This document shows, in pieces, positions 34,345-43,866 of a DNA stretch of 46,891 nt. Each line of letters opens with the position of its first letter. The stretch's first letter is position 1. The position numbers and the translations under genes were made by a program. Below the pieces are notes generated by a model. It saw only the letters and a program-made list of their open reading frames with translations, did no database searches and was not told where the DNA came from. The stretch comes from Gammaproteobacteria bacterium (GTDB lineage Bacteria; Pseudomonadota; Gammaproteobacteria; JACCXJ01), in assembly GCA_013697045.1 (NCBI GenBank), contig JACCXJ010000074.1, forward strand, positions 1-46,891, in the 5' to 3' direction.

Positions 34345-35072
34345 TCATTCATCAAGGCGTAGCGTAGCTGGCCGACCGTCGGGGGCCTCGAAGATGGCGT
34401 TGAACAGGCGCCGGTAGCGCTGCTCCGGACACGTCAGCGTCCTGACCCCGTGCCAGGCGCCGGTCGTGCTCTGGAACAGGAAGCTGCGGAAATCGGCGAG
34501 CCGTGGACCGCACTGAAGTCGCTGAAGTCGGGGCTCGGCGCGCTCGTGAGCTTGCCCTCCAGGACCAGCGTCTCGCCACCCCAGGATGGATCCCAGTCCT
34601 GGTCGGTATTGAAGTAGAAGATGTGCGTCCCGAGCTTCTTCGGGGAATCGCGGTGCGGAGACACCTCAGAGTGCGTCACCCCCACGTGCCAGGCGAAGCG
34701 CGCGGTGAAATCGGAAACTCCAAGCATGCGCGAGACGAAGCCGCGATACTCCGGGCTGTCGAGTTCCTCGATGAAGCCCTGCCACGAGTTCGGCAGCTCG
34801 TCGTGGCGCACGCAGCGCTGGGAATGGTCGAGCTGGTCGTAGATCGAGCTTTCGTAGGCCAGGTAGTAGCGGTCGTGGGGTCGTTGCCCACCCTCGCGCG
34901 CAAGGTCCTGGTGGAACTCGAATCGGTCGAGCGAGGGGAAGTCGCGGCACAGCTCGTCGAAGCCCTCCGGACGGAGCAGGCGCTCGTTGAGCCAGGAATT
35001 GGGCTCTTGCGAGCGGAACTCTTCGGAGCCGAGAGCCGTGAGCCGATCGCTGTCGATGAACCGGGTGACCAT
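34345..35072 (-). pseudogene. 2OG-Fe(II) oxygenase (prolyl-hydroxylase-like), frameshifted
   Basis: The first 190 codons are a double-stranded beta-helix oxygenase that would use 2-oxoglutarate, O2 and Fe(II). RDSPKKLGTHIFYFNTDQDW contains the HxD pair (PHRDSP), and WGGETLVLEGKL follows. Near 34500 the frame breaks; in another frame RLADFRSFLFQSTTGAWHGV and RTLTCPEQRYRRLFNAIFEA follow, giving the distal iron-ligand histidine (AWHGVR), and the gene ends at TGA 34345. With one base corrected the enzyme is complete at about 242 residues. It starts 57 bp after rplQ on the same strand (ribosome-binding site AGAGGA) with no terminator between, so it may be cotranscribed with the ribosomal genes. 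Confidence 0.75.
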
Positions 35073-35129
35073 GAGCGTGTCCTCTTGGTGTGGCTTCTGA
35101 TCTTGGGTGCACCGCGCGGGTCCACGCCC

Positions 35130-35537
35130 TCAGGTTCGGGCCGGCGCGGCCTGCCCCCCTCCGTTCCCCCTGTCCTCGCGCGGGCGGTCGACCAGCTCCA
35201 CGAAGGCCATGGGCGCCCGATCCCCCGGGCGAAAGCCGCATTTCAAGATCCGCAGATAGCCGCCGGGCCGATCCCGGTAGCGCGGCCCGAGCTCGCGGAA
35301 CAGCTTGGCCACCACCTCCTGGTCGCGCAGCCGCGCGAAGGCCAGCCGGCGCTTGGCGACGCTGTCCTGTTTCGCGAGCGTGATCAAGGGCTCGGCGGTC
35401 CGCCGCAGCTCCTTGGCCTTGGGTAGGGTGGTCTTGATGGCCTCGTACCGGAACAGCGACACCGCCATGCTCTGCAGCGTCGCCTTGCGATGGCTGCTGT
35501 CGCGGCTGAGCTGCCGCCCGCTATTCAAATGGCGCAT
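35130..35537 (-). CDS. rplQ: 50S ribosomal protein L17 (bL17)
   Basis: A 135-residue L17. The opening [19 protein letters not shown] and [20 protein letters not shown] are diagnostic. It binds near the peptide exit tunnel of the large subunit. The C-terminal tail after about residue 115 ([19 protein letters not shown]) follows the usual end region plus a short polar tail. It is the last gene of the alpha operon, 15 bp after rpoA. Confidence 0.95.
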   Translation of the reverse strand: MRHLNSGRQLSRDSSHRKATLQSMAVSLFRYEAIKTTLPKAKELRRTAEPLITLAKQDSVAKRRLAFARLRDQEVVAKLFRELGPRYRDRPGGYLRILKCGFRPGDRAPMAFVELVDRPREDRGNGGGQAAPART

Positions 35538-35552
35538 GGAGGATCCCCCAAC

Positions 35553-36563
35553 CTAAGCCTGGACCTGCTGATCTTGCCGGTGTAGCCCCGGCGGCGGCCA
35601 GTTGGTGAGCCGCATCCCCAGCGAGAGACCGCGTGTGGCCAGAACGCCTTTGATCTCCGTCAGCGATTTCTTGCCGAGGTTGGGTGTCCTCATGAGCTCC
35701 ACCTCGGTGCGCTGGATCAGGTCCCCGACAAAATAGATGTTCTCGGCCTTGAGACAATTGGCGGAACGCACGGTGAGCTCCAGGTCGTCGATGGAACGCA
35801 ACAGGATGGGATCGAGGTCCAGCTCTCGCGCCGTGACCTGTAAAGGTTCGGCCCCGGCCAAGTCCAGGAACACCGCGAGTTGCCCTTGCAGGATATGAGC
35901 GGCATCCCGGATGGCCTTCTGCGGCTCGATGGCGCCATTGGTCTCGACCTCCATGATGAGCTTGTCGAGGTCCGTGCGCTGTTCAACACGCGCATTCTGG
36001 ACTTCGTAGGCCACGCGCCGGACCGGGCTGAACGACGCGTCCAGCCTCAAACGGCCGATGGTTCGCTCCTGTCCTTCCTCGCCGACGCTCGCGCCGATCG
36101 TAGCCGGGGCGTAGCCACGGCTGCGCGTCAGCTTGAGGGTCAGGTGTAGCTCACCGGACTCGACTAAGGTCGCGATGTGGTGGCCTGGGTTGATGATCTC
36201 GACATCGTGGTCGAGGGTCACGTCACCCGCCAGTACGGCGCCCCTGCCTTTCTTGTTGAGGGTCAGGACGGCCTCGTCTTTCGCGTGCATGCGTATGGCG
36301 AGGCCCTTGAGGTTCAACAGGATATCCGTGACGTCCTCCTGCACGCCGGGGATGGTCGTGTATTCGTGCAAGACATTTTCGATCGTGACCTCGGTCACCG
36401 CGCAGCCCGGGAGTGAAGACAACAGGACCCGGCGCAGGGCGTTTCCCAGGGTATGGCCGAAACCGCGGTCCAGGGGCTCGAGCGTGATGCGGGCGCACCG
36501 CGGGCCGATGCTCTGCACCTCGATCTGATGCGGGCTCAATAAATTCGTTGGGTTCGCCAACAT
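35553..36563 (-). CDS. rpoA: RNA polymerase alpha subunit
   Basis: A 336-residue alpha subunit, close to the usual 329. The N-terminal assembly domain (about 1-235) has [20 protein letters not shown], and the C-terminal domain (about 250-325), which contacts UP elements and activators, has [20 protein letters not shown] and the [12 protein letters not shown] helix. The start is ATG 36563 (MLANPTNLL); upstream in-frame codons lie in the gap after rpsD. It ends with a short Gln-rich tail (HRQDQQVQA). Confidence 0.97.
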   Translation of the reverse strand: MLANPTNLLSPHQIEVQSIGPRCARITLEPLDRGFGHTLGNALRRVLLSSLPGCAVTEVTIENVLHEYTTIPGVQEDVTDILLNLKGLAIRMHAKDEAVLTLNKKGRGAVLAGDVTLDHDVEIINPGHHIATLVESGELHLTLKLTRSRGYAPATIGASVGEEGQERTIGRLRLDASFSPVRRVAYEVQNARVEQRTDLDKLIMEVETNGAIEPQKAIRDAAHILQGQLAVFLDLAGAEPLQVTARELDLDPILLRSIDDLELTVRSANCLKAENIYFVGDLIQRTEVELMRTPNLGKKSLTEIKGVLATRGLSLGMRLTNWPPPGLHRQDQQVQA

Positions 36564-36583
36564 GCTGCGATTCCTCCGCTCGG

Positions 36584-37207
36584 CTACTTGGAATACAGGG
36601 CCACGACGAGGGACTCGTTGATATCCTGGGGCAGATCGCCACGCTCGGGTACGTATTTCAAGACCCCTTGCATCTTCTTGGCGTCCACCTCGACCCAATC
36701 CGGAAACCCATACTGCTCGGCGACGGTCAAGGCGTCCTGTATCCGGACCTGCTTCTGGCTCTTCTGGCGAACGGCCACGATGTCGTTGGCGCGCACCTGA
36801 TAGGAGGCGATGTTCACCATCTTGCCGTTGACGGTGATCCCCTTATGCCCGACCAGTTGCCGGGCTTCGGCGCGCGTGGACCCGAAGCCCATGCGATAGG
36901 TGACGTTGTCGAGGCGCGATTCCAGGAGCTTGAGCAGGTTTTCCCCGGTCGCGCCCTTGCGCCGCGCCGCCTGCTCGTAATAGCGGCGAAACTGTCGTTC
37001 CAGGACACCGTAGGTGAAACGGAGCTTCTGTTTTTCACGCAGTTGCAACGCATAGTCCGAGACCCGGCGCTGGCGAGTCTCACCGTGCTGCCCGGGCGCC
37101 TTTTCCCAGTGGCATTTGGACTCCAGGGGACGCGCCCGGCTCTTCAAGAAGAGGTCGACGCCGTGGCGGCGGCTCTGCTTGCATTTCGGTCCGGTGTACT
37201 TGGCCAT
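36584..37207 (-). CDS. rpsD: 30S ribosomal protein S4 (uS4)
   Basis: A 207-residue S4, the primary 16S-binding protein and, in gammaproteobacteria, the translational repressor of the alpha operon. The S4 RNA-binding domain is visible at about 97-160 ([36 protein letters not shown]). The N-terminus lacks the zinc-binding cysteines found in some homologues: only Cys9 in GPKCKQSRR and Cys32 are present. Twelve-base gap to rpsK. Confidence 0.97.
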   Translation of the reverse strand: MAKYTGPKCKQSRRHGVDLFLKSRARPLESKCHWEKAPGQHGETRQRRVSDYALQLREKQKLRFTYGVLERQFRRYYEQAARRKGATGENLLKLLESRLDNVTYRMGFGSTRAEARQLVGHKGITVNGKMVNIASYQVRANDIVAVRQKSQKQVRIQDALTVAEQYGFPDWVEVDAKKMQGVLKYVPERGDLPQDINESLVVALYSK

Positions 37208-37218
37208 GGTGGTCCTGC

Positions 37219-37608
37219 CTAGACGCGGCGCCGCTTCGGCGGGCGGCAGCCATTGTGGGGGATGGGCGTCGCGTCGGTGATGTTCGTCACCTTGAATCCC
37301 GACCCGTTGAGGGCCCGCACTGCCGATTCCCTTCCCGGACCGGGGCCCTTGACGAATACATCGAGGCTCTGGATCCCGAACTCCTGCACGGCCGCCGTGA
37401 CCTTCTCGGCCGCCACCTGGGCCGCGAACGGGGTGCTTTTGCGCGAGCCCCGAAAGCCGCTCGCCCCGGCCGTCGCCCAGGCCAGCGTGTTCCCCTGCTT
37501 GTCGGTGATGGTGATGATGGTGTTGTTGAAGGAGGCGTGGATGTGGGCAACCGCATCGACGACCGTTTTTTTGACCCGCTTGTGGGGGCGTTTGGACTTG
37601 TTGGCCAT
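37219..37608 (-). CDS. rpsK: 30S ribosomal protein S11 (uS11)
   Basis: A 129-residue S11 with [35 protein letters not shown] and the basic end [13 protein letters not shown]. It sits on the 30S platform near the Shine-Dalgarno helix. Length equals the E. coli protein. It follows rpsM by 13 bp. Confidence 0.97.
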   Translation of the reverse strand: MANKSKRPHKRVKKTVVDAVAHIHASFNNTIITITDKQGNTLAWATAGASGFRGSRKSTPFAAQVAAEKVTAAVQEFGIQSLDVFVKGPGPGRESAVRALNGSGFKVTNITDATPIPHNGCRPPKRRRV

Positions 37609-37621
37609 GAATAAATACTCT

Positions 37622-37978
37622 CTATTTACGCACCATGCGGCGCGGACCCTTGCGCGTCCGGGCGTTAGTGCGCGTGCGCTGACCGCGCACCGGGAGGCCG
37701 CGCCGGTGCCGGATCCCGCGGTAGCAACCGAGGTCCATCAAGCGCTTGATGTTCATCGACACCTCGCGCCGCAGATCGCCCTCCACCGGGTACTTGCCGA
37801 CCTCGCCGCGCAAGGCATCGAGCTGCCCCTCGGTGAGGTCCTTGACCTTGGTCTTTGGCGTTATCCCGGCCGCACCGCAGATCTTGAGCGCCCGGTTGCG
37901 ACCGATCCCGTAGATGTGGGTCAGCGCGATCGCCGTATGTTTGTGGATGGGGATGTTGACCCCCGCTACGCGCGCCAT
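37622..37978 (-). CDS. rpsM: 30S ribosomal protein S13 (uS13)
   Basis: A 118-residue S13, the head protein that contacts P-site tRNA and L5. Recognisable by [20 protein letters not shown], the helix-hairpin-helix region [18 protein letters not shown], and [20 protein letters not shown]. First gene of the alpha operon. The 62-bp gap before it (37979-38040) is strikingly AT-rich with a TATATTATTAAT stretch and could hold the alpha promoter or the S4-binding leader; no confident -35 was found. Confidence 0.97.
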   Translation of the reverse strand: MARVAGVNIPIHKHTAIALTHIYGIGRNRALKICGAAGITPKTKVKDLTEGQLDALRGEVGKYPVEGDLRREVSMNIKRLMDLGCYRGIRHRRGLPVRGQRTRTNARTRKGPRRMVRK

Positions 37979-38040
37979 ATTCGTCGTTCCTCGCGAGACG
38001 TGAAAGATAAAAGGTTTAGATTAATAATATATTTACCGCG

Positions 38041-38154
38041 TCAGCCCTGGCGCTGCTTGTGGCGCGCCTCGCGGCAGATCACGCGCACGACCCGCTTTCT
38101 GCGCACGATCTTGCAGTGGCGGCAGAGCTTCTTGACCGATGTCCGGACCTTCAT
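38041..38154 (-). CDS. rpmJ: 50S ribosomal protein L36 (bL36)
   Basis: A 37-residue L36: [20 protein letters not shown] with the zinc-ligand pattern (Cys11, Cys14, Cys27, His32). This zinc-binding C+ form is expected beside secY. Short but unmistakable; 23 bp after secY. Confidence 0.96.
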   Translation of the reverse strand: MKVRTSVKKLCRHCKIVRRKRVVRVICREARHKQRQG

Positions 38155-38177
38155 CGCACGCCTCCTTCGACGCCTGG

Positions 38178-39521
38178 CTAACGCCGGCCATACCCCTTGA
38201 GGTTGGCCTTCTTGAGCAGACCCTCGTACTGGTGGGACATCAGATGGGCCTGCACCTGGGCCATGAAGTCCATCACCACCACCACGATGATCAGCAAGGA
38301 TGTGCCGCCAAAATAAAACGGCACGTTGAACTTCAAGATCAGGAACTCCGGCAGCATACACACCGAAGTGATATAGATGGCCCCGGCCAAGGTCAGCCGC
38401 GTCATGACGCCATCGATGTATTTGGCCGTCTGTTCTCCCGGCCGGATCCCCGGCACGAAGGCCCCGGATTTCTTCAGGTTTTCCGCGGTCTCCTTGGGAT
38501 TGAACACGATCGCGGTGTAGAAAAAACAGAAGAATACGATCCCTCCCGCATACAAGATCACATATAGCGGTTGGCCCGGCGACAGCATACTGGCGATATC
38601 CGACAGCCAGCCCATCCCCTGGCCGCTACCGAACCAGCTGCCGATGGTGCTCGGAAACAGGATCAGGCTGGAGGCGAAGATCGGCGGGATCACCCCGGAC
38701 ATGTTGAGCTTCAGCGGCAGGTGACTGGTCTGTCCCGCATACATCTTGCGCCCGACCTGGCGCTTGGCATAGTTCACGGTGATCCGGCGCTGGCCCCTTT
38801 CCACGAAGATCACCAGCGCGGTCACGGCGATCACCAGGAGGAACAAGGCAATCAAGGTCATGACATGGAGCTCGCCCGTGCGCGCCAGCTCCAGCGATCC
38901 ACCCACCGCCGAGGGCAGGCCCGCCACGATCCCGGCGAAGATGATCATCGAGATCCCGTTCCCCACCCCGCGCTCGGTGATCTGCTCGCCCAGCCACATG
39001 AGGAACAGGGTGCCGGTCACGAGCGTCGTGACGGCCGTGATGCGAAACCCGATGCCCGGGTTGATCACCAGCGCCTGCGCGGCAGCCTGCTGTCCTTCGA
39101 GTGCGATAGCCACGCCTAGGGCCTGGAAGGTGGCGAGCCCGACGGTGCCATAGCGGGTGTATTGCGTGATCTTCCTGCGACCGGACTCGCCTTCCTTGCG
39201 CAACTGCTCCAGTTTCGGATACACCATGGTCAGGAGCTGCATGATGATCGATGCCGAGATGTACGGCATGATCCCGAGCGCCACGACCGAAAACCGTTCC
39301 AGCGCCCCACCCGAGAACATGTTGAACATATCCAGGATGGTGCCGCGCTGCTGATCGAAGAGCTGGGCCAGGGCGATTGGATTGATCCCCGGCACCGGGA
39401 TATGGGTGCTGATCCGAAACACCACGAGCGCCCCGAGCAGGAACAAGAGCCGCTGCCGCAACTCCGTGAGGTTGCCGAGCCCCGCCAGCGACGAGGACAG
39501 GTTGGAGCGCGCCACGGCCAT
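38178..39521 (-). CDS. secY: Protein translocase channel subunit SecY
   Basis: A 447-residue, ten-helix pore of the Sec translocase. Typical motifs are [18 protein letters not shown] at the first periplasmic loop, [20 protein letters not shown] for the plug/TM2 region, [12 protein letters not shown] in TM4-5, and [20 protein letters not shown] in the C5 loop. It ends [13 protein letters not shown]. Its place between rplO and rpmJ is the standard spc-operon position. Confidence 0.97.
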   Translation of the reverse strand: MAVARSNLSSSLAGLGNLTELRQRLLFLLGALVVFRISTHIPVPGINPIALAQLFDQQRGTILDMFNMFSGGALERFSVVALGIMPYISASIIMQLLTMVYPKLEQLRKEGESGRRKITQYTRYGTVGLATFQALGVAIALEGQQAAAQALVINPGIGFRITAVTTLVTGTLFLMWLGEQITERGVGNGISMIIFAGIVAGLPSAVGGSLELARTGELHVMTLIALFLLVIAVTALVIFVERGQRRITVNYAKRQVGRKMYAGQTSHLPLKLNMSGVIPPIFASSLILFPSTIGSWFGSGQGMGWLSDIASMLSPGQPLYVILYAGGIVFFCFFYTAIVFNPKETAENLKKSGAFVPGIRPGEQTAKYIDGVMTRLTLAGAIYITSVCMLPEFLILKFNVPFYFGGTSLLIIVVVVMDFMAQVQAHLMSHQYEGLLKKANLKGYGRR

Positions 39522-39525
39522 CGCC

Positions 39526-39978
39526 TCAATCCTCTATGGTGCCGCCCGCGGCCAGGATGGCGGCGCGCGCGCCGCGCGTGACCGATAGACCCTTGATATT
39601 AACAGGATTTTTCAGGTCGCCCTTTGTTTTTTTATTGTATTGCATGATCACCTTGACCGTGCGGGCGCGCCGGTCGACGAGACCCGCCGTCTTCAAGGCC
39701 TCCAGATCGATGATGTCGGCGTTGAGGCGCGCGAGGTCCCCGAGACGTACTTCATCGGCGAACCGGGCGCTCCGCGAGCGAAAGCCGAACTTTGGCAGAC
39801 GCCGCTGCAGCGGCATCTGTCCGCCCTCGAAGCCCACCTTGTGATACCCGCCGGCACGCGCGGCCTGACCCTTGTGGCCGCGTCCGCAGGTTTTTCCCAG
39901 GCCCGAGCCAATGCCACGGCCGAGACGCTTACGTGCCGTCTTGGCACCCGCGGCCGGTTTGAGGGTATTGAGCCGCAT
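39526..39978 (-). CDS. rplO: 50S ribosomal protein L15 (uL15)
   Basis: A 150-residue L15 with [57 protein letters not shown] and the end [19 protein letters not shown]. At about residues 113-127 it carries [15 protein letters not shown], longer and more Asn/Lys-rich than the matching stretch in E. coli and coded by AT-rich codons unlike the rest of the operon. Stop 4 bp before secY. Confidence 0.95.
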   Translation of the reverse strand: MRLNTLKPAAGAKTARKRLGRGIGSGLGKTCGRGHKGQAARAGGYHKVGFEGGQMPLQRRLPKFGFRSRSARFADEVRLGDLARLNADIIDLEALKTAGLVDRRARTVKVIMQYNKKTKGDLKNPVNIKGLSVTRGARAAILAAGGTIED

Positions 39979-39979
39979 G

Positions 39980-40186
39980 TCAGACCTCCTCGAGCTCCAA
40001 GAGGTAGGCCACCCGCCGGATCATGCCGCGGATCTCCGGTGTGTCGAGGAGCACCCGACTGTGGCCGATGCGACGCAGCCCGAGGCCGGTGACACAGGCC
40101 TTGTGAGCCGCCAGACGCCCGATGGTGCTCCGCCGGAGCGTGACGCGCAGCCGCCCGGGCGCCGATGGATCACGGTGCTCGCTCAT
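39980..40186 (-). CDS. rpmD: 50S ribosomal protein L30 (uL30)
   Basis: A 68-residue L30: [20 protein letters not shown] and [20 protein letters not shown]. About nine residues longer at the N-terminus ([11 protein letters not shown]) than the E. coli protein. The ATG at 40186 overlaps the rpsE stop by 4 bp, which fixes the start. Confidence 0.93.
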   Translation of the reverse strand: MSEHRDPSAPGRLRVTLRRSTIGRLAAHKACVTGLGLRRIGHSRVLLDTPEIRGMIRRVAYLLELEEV

Positions 40187-40686
40187 ACGATCTCTTCCAC
40201 CGACTTGCCGCGCTTCGCCGCATACCAGCCGGGGTCCCTGAGATCGCTCAAGCCTTGCACGGTGGCCCGCACCACGTTGACCTTGTTGGTGGTACCGATG
40301 CACTTCCCCACCACGTCTTTGACCCCCGCAACCTCGAACACCGCGCGCATCGCGCCACCGGCGATGATGCCGGTGCCTTCCGGGGCCGGCTGAAAATAGA
40401 CCTTGGCGGCGCCATGCCGAACCGTCACCGCATGCTGAACGGTGGTGTTGTTCAAGGCGATGCGGCGCATATTGGCGCGCGCCTTCTCCATGGCCTTCTG
40501 GATCGCCACCGGCACCTCACGCGCCTTGCCGCGCCCGAAACCCACTCGCCCCGCGCCGTCACCCACGACCGTCAGTGCCGCGAAGCCGAAGATCCGTCCG
40601 CCCTTGACGACCTTGGCCACCCGCGCCACGTGCACCAGCTTTTCCAATAACCCGTCGCCGGGATCGGATGGGTTTTGTCCCGCCAT
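40183..40686 (-). CDS. rpsE: 30S ribosomal protein S5 (uS5)
   Basis: A 167-residue S5, the decoding-fidelity protein. It has [60 protein letters not shown] and [20 protein letters not shown]. The N-terminal double-stranded RNA-binding domain and C-terminal domain are both complete. Confidence 0.97.
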   Translation of the reverse strand: MAGQNPSDPGDGLLEKLVHVARVAKVVKGGRIFGFAALTVVGDGAGRVGFGRGKAREVPVAIQKAMEKARANMRRIALNNTTVQHAVTVRHGAAKVYFQPAPEGTGIIAGGAMRAVFEVAGVKDVVGKCIGTTNKVNVVRATVQGLSDLRDPGWYAAKRGKSVEEIV

Positions 40687-40698
40687 GATGGTTCTCGC

Positions 40699-41052
40699 TT
40701 AGACCTGTAAACCGTGCCCGCGTGCGGCATCCGCTAGCGCCTTGATTCGGCCATGATACTTGAAACCCGCTCGGTCGAATGCCGCCCGCTCGACACCCTT
40801 GGCCCGGGCCCGCTCGGCCACGGCCTTGCCGACGATTTGGGCCGCCGAGATGTTGCCGCCGAATGGGATGGCCTCGCGCAGGGTCTTGTCGAGCGTGGAT
40901 GCGCTCGCCACCACCTCGGCCCCATTGGGTGCAATGAGCTGCACATAGATATGCCGCGGCGTGCGGTAGACGCACAGGCGATGGACCACGAGCTCTTTGA
41001 TCTTGGCGCGCGCCCGCCGTGCCCGGCGCAAACGGCTGTTTTTCTTGTCCAT
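40699..41052 (-). CDS. rplR: 50S ribosomal protein L18 (uL18)
   Basis: A 117-residue 5S-rRNA-binding protein with [40 protein letters not shown] and [20 protein letters not shown]. Length equals the family norm. Starts 8 bp after rplF. Confidence 0.96.
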   Translation of the reverse strand: MDKKNSRLRRARRARAKIKELVVHRLCVYRTPRHIYVQLIAPNGAEVVASASTLDKTLREAIPFGGNISAAQIVGKAVAERARAKGVERAAFDRAGFKYHGRIKALADAARGHGLQV

Positions 41053-41060
41053 AGCGCCTC

Positions 41061-41594
41061 TCAGGCCTTCTTTGCTTCTTTGCGTACGATCACTTCGTCC
41101 GAGTACTTGATCCCTTTGCCCTTGTAGGGCTCCGGGGGACGGAAGGCGCGAATATTGGCCGCGACCTGCCCGACTTGCTGTTTATCGTTGCCCTCCACCA
41201 GGACCTCCGTCACGCTCGGGGTCTTAATCGTGATGCCCTCGGGTATCTCGAGCTTGATGGGATGGGAATATCCCAGGGTCAGATTGAGGGTCTTCCCCTG
41301 CACCTGTGCGCGGTAGCCGACGCCATTGATCTCGAGCTTTTTCTTGAAACCACTGGATACGCCGAGGACCATATTGGCCAGCAAGGCCCGATAGGTCCCG
41401 GCCATCATGTTGGCGGCCTTGGTCTCGGACCGACGCGCTATCGCTAAAGCGCCCTCGCTCAGCGTCACAGCCACGAGCGGCGACAAAGGTCGCGACATCG
41501 TGCCTCGCGTGCCCTTGATGACCACCGATTCGGCACCGATCTCGGCGGCGACGCCGGAGGGCAGAGGGATGGGATTCTTCGCGACCCTGGACAT
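41061..41594 (-). CDS. rplF: 50S ribosomal protein L6 (uL6)
   Basis: A 177-residue L6, placed near the sarcin-ricin loop. Recognisable by [54 protein letters not shown] and the end [20 protein letters not shown]. The gap to rpsH (41595-41642) is 48 bp. Confidence 0.97.
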   Translation of the reverse strand: MSRVAKNPIPLPSGVAAEIGAESVVIKGTRGTMSRPLSPLVAVTLSEGALAIARRSETKAANMMAGTYRALLANMVLGVSSGFKKKLEINGVGYRAQVQGKTLNLTLGYSHPIKLEIPEGITIKTPSVTEVLVEGNDKQQVGQVAANIRAFRPPEPYKGKGIKYSDEVIVRKEAKKA

Positions 41595-41642
41595 GATTGG
41601 CCTCTAACGATGGACTTTAGGCGATGGTTCAGGCGATGGACG

Positions 41643-42038
41643 TCAGGCGATGTAGCAGATGATTTCCCCGCCCAGGCCCTGGCGGCGCGCCTCACGATCG
41701 GTCAGGACCCCGCGCGAGGTGCTGAGGACCGTAACGCCCAAGCCCCCTCGCACCTTGGGGATCGCATCCTTGGCGCGGTACACGCGCAGCCCGGGGCGGC
41801 TCACGCGGCGGAGATCCTCGATCACGGGCCTCCCCTCGAAGTATTTGAGCGTGATGGTCAGCGTTCTCAGTGCGTCGTTCGCTTCGCTGCGGAAATCCTC
41901 GATATAGCCTTCGCGTTTCAGCACCTCCGCGATCGCCACCCGCTGTTTCGATTCGGGCATCGACACCTCGGCCTTGCGGGCTGCCTGAGCGTTACGAACG
42001 CGGGTCAGCATATCGGCGATGGGGTCTTGCATGGTCAT
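41643..42038 (-). CDS. rpsH: 30S ribosomal protein S8 (uS8)
   Basis: A 131-residue S8 with [39 protein letters not shown] and [20 protein letters not shown]. In E. coli S8 represses the spc operon by binding near rplE; whether that site exists here was not tested. Confidence 0.97.
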   Translation of the reverse strand: MTMQDPIADMLTRVRNAQAARKAEVSMPESKQRVAIAEVLKREGYIEDFRSEANDALRTLTITLKYFEGRPVIEDLRRVSRPGLRVYRAKDAIPKVRGGLGVTVLSTSRGVLTDREARRQGLGGEIICYIA

Positions 42039-42072
42039 GGGAGCATCCTACCTGGCGTCCACGTTCGGGCCG

Positions 42073-42378
42073 TCACCAGCTCGCCTTGACGAGCCCCGGG
42101 ACATCGCCGTTCATGGCCGCGATACGCAGCATGTTGCGAGACAGTCCGAACTTGCGATAAAACCCGTGCGGGCGCCCGGTGAGCCGGCAGCGGTTGTGGA
42201 GGCGCACCGGGCTCGCGTCGCGCGGCATCTTCTGGATCTTGGTCTGAGCCGCCCGCCGCTCCTCGACACCCAGGGACTTGTCGTTGGCCTGCGCGGACAA
42301 CTGGGCGCGCCGGGTGGCGAAGCGCTTCACCGTGCGCAGCCGCTGCCGCTCGCGATGGATCACCGAGGTCTTGGCCAT
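42073..42378 (-). CDS. rpsN: 30S ribosomal protein S14 (uS14)
   Basis: A 101-residue, long-form, zinc-free S14: [20 protein letters not shown] and [20 protein letters not shown]. Only one Cys remains in the central motif, so this is the C-minus type of most proteobacteria. Start at ATG 42378, 19 bp after rplE. Confidence 0.95.
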   Translation of the reverse strand: MAKTSVIHRERQRLRTVKRFATRRAQLSAQANDKSLGVEERRAAQTKIQKMPRDASPVRLHNRCRLTGRPHGFYRKFGLSRNMLRIAAMNGDVPGLVKASW

Positions 42379-42397
42379 GATGCCCGTGCTCCTCCTC

Positions 42398-42988
42398 TCA
42401 GGTCCGCAGGGGAAAATAGAACGCCATGAGGAGGGCGCGCCCCTGCTCGTCGTTGCGCGCGGTGGTGGTGATACAGACATCGAGACCGCGGATCACGTCG
42501 ATCTTATCGTAATCGATCTCCGGGAAGATGATCTGCTCCTTGACGCCGAAGCTGTAGTTACCGCGGCCATCGAATCCCCGCGCCGGCAGCCCTCGGAAAT
42601 CACGGATCCGGGGCACCGCGATGTGGATCAGGCGTTCGAGGAACTCGTACATGCGTTCGCGCCGCAGCGTCACCATACAGCCGATGGGCCAGCCGTCCCG
42701 GATCTTGAAATTCGCGATCGACTTGCGGGCCTTGGTCACGACCGGCTTCTGGCCCGCGATCCGCTGCAGATCGTCGACCGCGTGCTCGATCACCTTCTTG
42801 TCGGCGACGGCCTCGCCGACCCCCATATTCAAGGTGATCTTGCTGATCCGCGGTACCGCCATGCGGCTCCGATAACCGAACTTACGGGTAAGGTCCCCGA
42901 CCACCGTATCGCGATAGTGTTCGCGGAACTTATTGGCTTTACCCGGCCCGGAGATCGCGCGCCCTGTCTTATGAAAGTCCTCAGACAT
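42398..42988 (-). CDS. rplE: 50S ribosomal protein L5 (uL5)
   Basis: L5, the 5S-rRNA-binding protein that contacts P-site tRNA and S13. Motifs: [24 protein letters not shown]-like [20 protein letters not shown] and [20 protein letters not shown]. At 196 residues it is about 17 longer at the N-terminus ([17 protein letters not shown]) than the 179-residue E. coli protein. The ATG overlaps the rplX stop by 8 bp; no better internal start is visible. Confidence 0.95.
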   Translation of the reverse strand: MSEDFHKTGRAISGPGKANKFREHYRDTVVGDLTRKFGYRSRMAVPRISKITLNMGVGEAVADKKVIEHAVDDLQRIAGQKPVVTKARKSIANFKIRDGWPIGCMVTLRRERMYEFLERLIHIAVPRIRDFRGLPARGFDGRGNYSFGVKEQIIFPEIDYDKIDVIRGLDVCITTTARNDEQGRALLMAFYFPLRT

Positions 42989-43298
42989 CTACGACCTCGC
43001 CCGTCGACTTGAAATAGCGGACCCTGCGGCCGTCCTCGAGGGAACGGATCCCGACCCGATCCGGCTGCTTGGTCTGGGGGTTGTATAAGGCCACGTTCGA
43101 GATATGCACGGGGGCTTCCTTCTGGATGATCCCGCCCGCCGTCCCGGCCCTCGGGTTGCCGCGGGTGTGCCGCTTGACGGTGTTCGCGTTCTCGACCACC
43201 ACCCGATCGGCACCGATCAAGCGCAATACGGCACCGCGATGGCCTTTGGATCGGCCCGTCGTCACCACCACCTGATCCCCCTTCCTGATCCTTCGCAT
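42981..43298 (-). CDS. rplX: 50S ribosomal protein L24 (uL24)
   Basis: A 105-residue L24 with the KOW motif ([20 protein letters not shown]), VIVENAN-like [17 protein letters not shown] and the [20 protein letters not shown] end. ATG 43298 chosen because GAGGT lies at the right spacing and L24 homology starts there; a GTG at 43313 would add five residues overlapping rplN. Confidence 0.95.
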   Translation of the reverse strand: MRRIRKGDQVVVTTGRSKGHRGAVLRLIGADRVVVENANTVKRHTRGNPRAGTAGGIIQKEAPVHISNVALYNPQTKQPDRVGIRSLEDGRRVRYFKSTGEVVDV

Positions 43299-43309
43299 CG
43301 TTCTCGACC

Positions 43310-43678
43310 TCACAACACCTCGGGTGCGAGCGAGATGATCCGCATGAACCGCTCGCTGCGGAGCTCGCGCGTGACGGGCCCGAAAATGCGCGTCCCGATG
43401 GGCTGTAATTGTTTATCCAGCAACACCGCGGCATTGCCGTCGAAGCGCACCAGCGAGCCATCCGGCCGTCGCACCCCCTTCCGGGTCCTCACCACCACGG
43501 CATCGTAGACCTCGCCCTTCTTGACCTTGCCACGCGGGATGGCCTCCTTGACGGCGACCTTGATGACATCACCGATCCCGGCATAGCGACGATGCGATCC
43601 CCCCAGCACCTTGATACACATGAGCCGCCGGGCGCCGCTGTTGTCGGCGGCATCGAGCGAAGATTGCATCTGGATCAT
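43310..43678 (-). CDS. rplN: 50S ribosomal protein L14 (uL14)
   Basis: A 122-residue L14 with [40 protein letters not shown] and [20 protein letters not shown]. First gene of the spc operon here. In many bacteria rpsQ of the S10 operon comes directly before it; here a 149-bp inverted-repeat element and then a divergent ABC gene are found instead. Confidence 0.97.
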   Translation of the reverse strand: MIQMQSSLDAADNSGARRLMCIKVLGGSHRRYAGIGDVIKVAVKEAIPRGKVKKGEVYDAVVVRTRKGVRRPDGSLVRFDGNAAVLLDKQLQPIGTRIFGPVTRELRSERFMRIISLAPEVL

Positions 43679-43692
43679 CGGGCCCCCCGGAA

Positions 43693-43720
43693 ACTATCCG
43701 GCGGCATCAGAGTTTGTGAA
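43693..43720 (-). promoter_or_regulatory. Weak candidate promoter for the spc operon, half inside the inverted-repeat element
   Basis: On the minus strand TTCACA (43720-43715), which is part of the element's terminal repeat, a 16-bp spacer and GATAGT (43698-43693). The leader would be only about 8 nt before ATG 43678, short for a ribosomal gene, so the true promoter may lie further upstream. Confidence 0.3.
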
Positions 43721-43855
43721 AGAATCGTCGCGAGCGAAGGGAGGTCGCGTTCCGCCGGAGCGCAGGAACCGGAGTGTATATTGAAATACATGAGGATTCC
43801 GAGCACCGCCGGAACGCGAGATCCCGAGCGCAGTAGGTTTTTTCACAAACTCTGA
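43707..43855. repeat. 149-bp MITE-like element with 15-bp perfect terminal inverted repeats
   Basis: TCAGAGTTTGTGAAA (43707-43721) and its exact reverse complement (43841-43855) bound the element. Inside, GGAACCGGAGTGTATA and AATACATGAGGATTCC form a second nested hairpin around TTGA. No coding frame. It lies between rplN and the divergent ABC transporter gene, leaving only 28 and 11 bp on each side. Confidence 0.75.
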
Positions 43856-43866
43856 GGCCTTGCCCG

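Noticed and set aside
38020-38160. Alternative long frame for rpmJ (38041-38361)
   Set aside because: The N-terminal part is antisense-like read-through of secY; the conserved L36 begins at ATG 38154.
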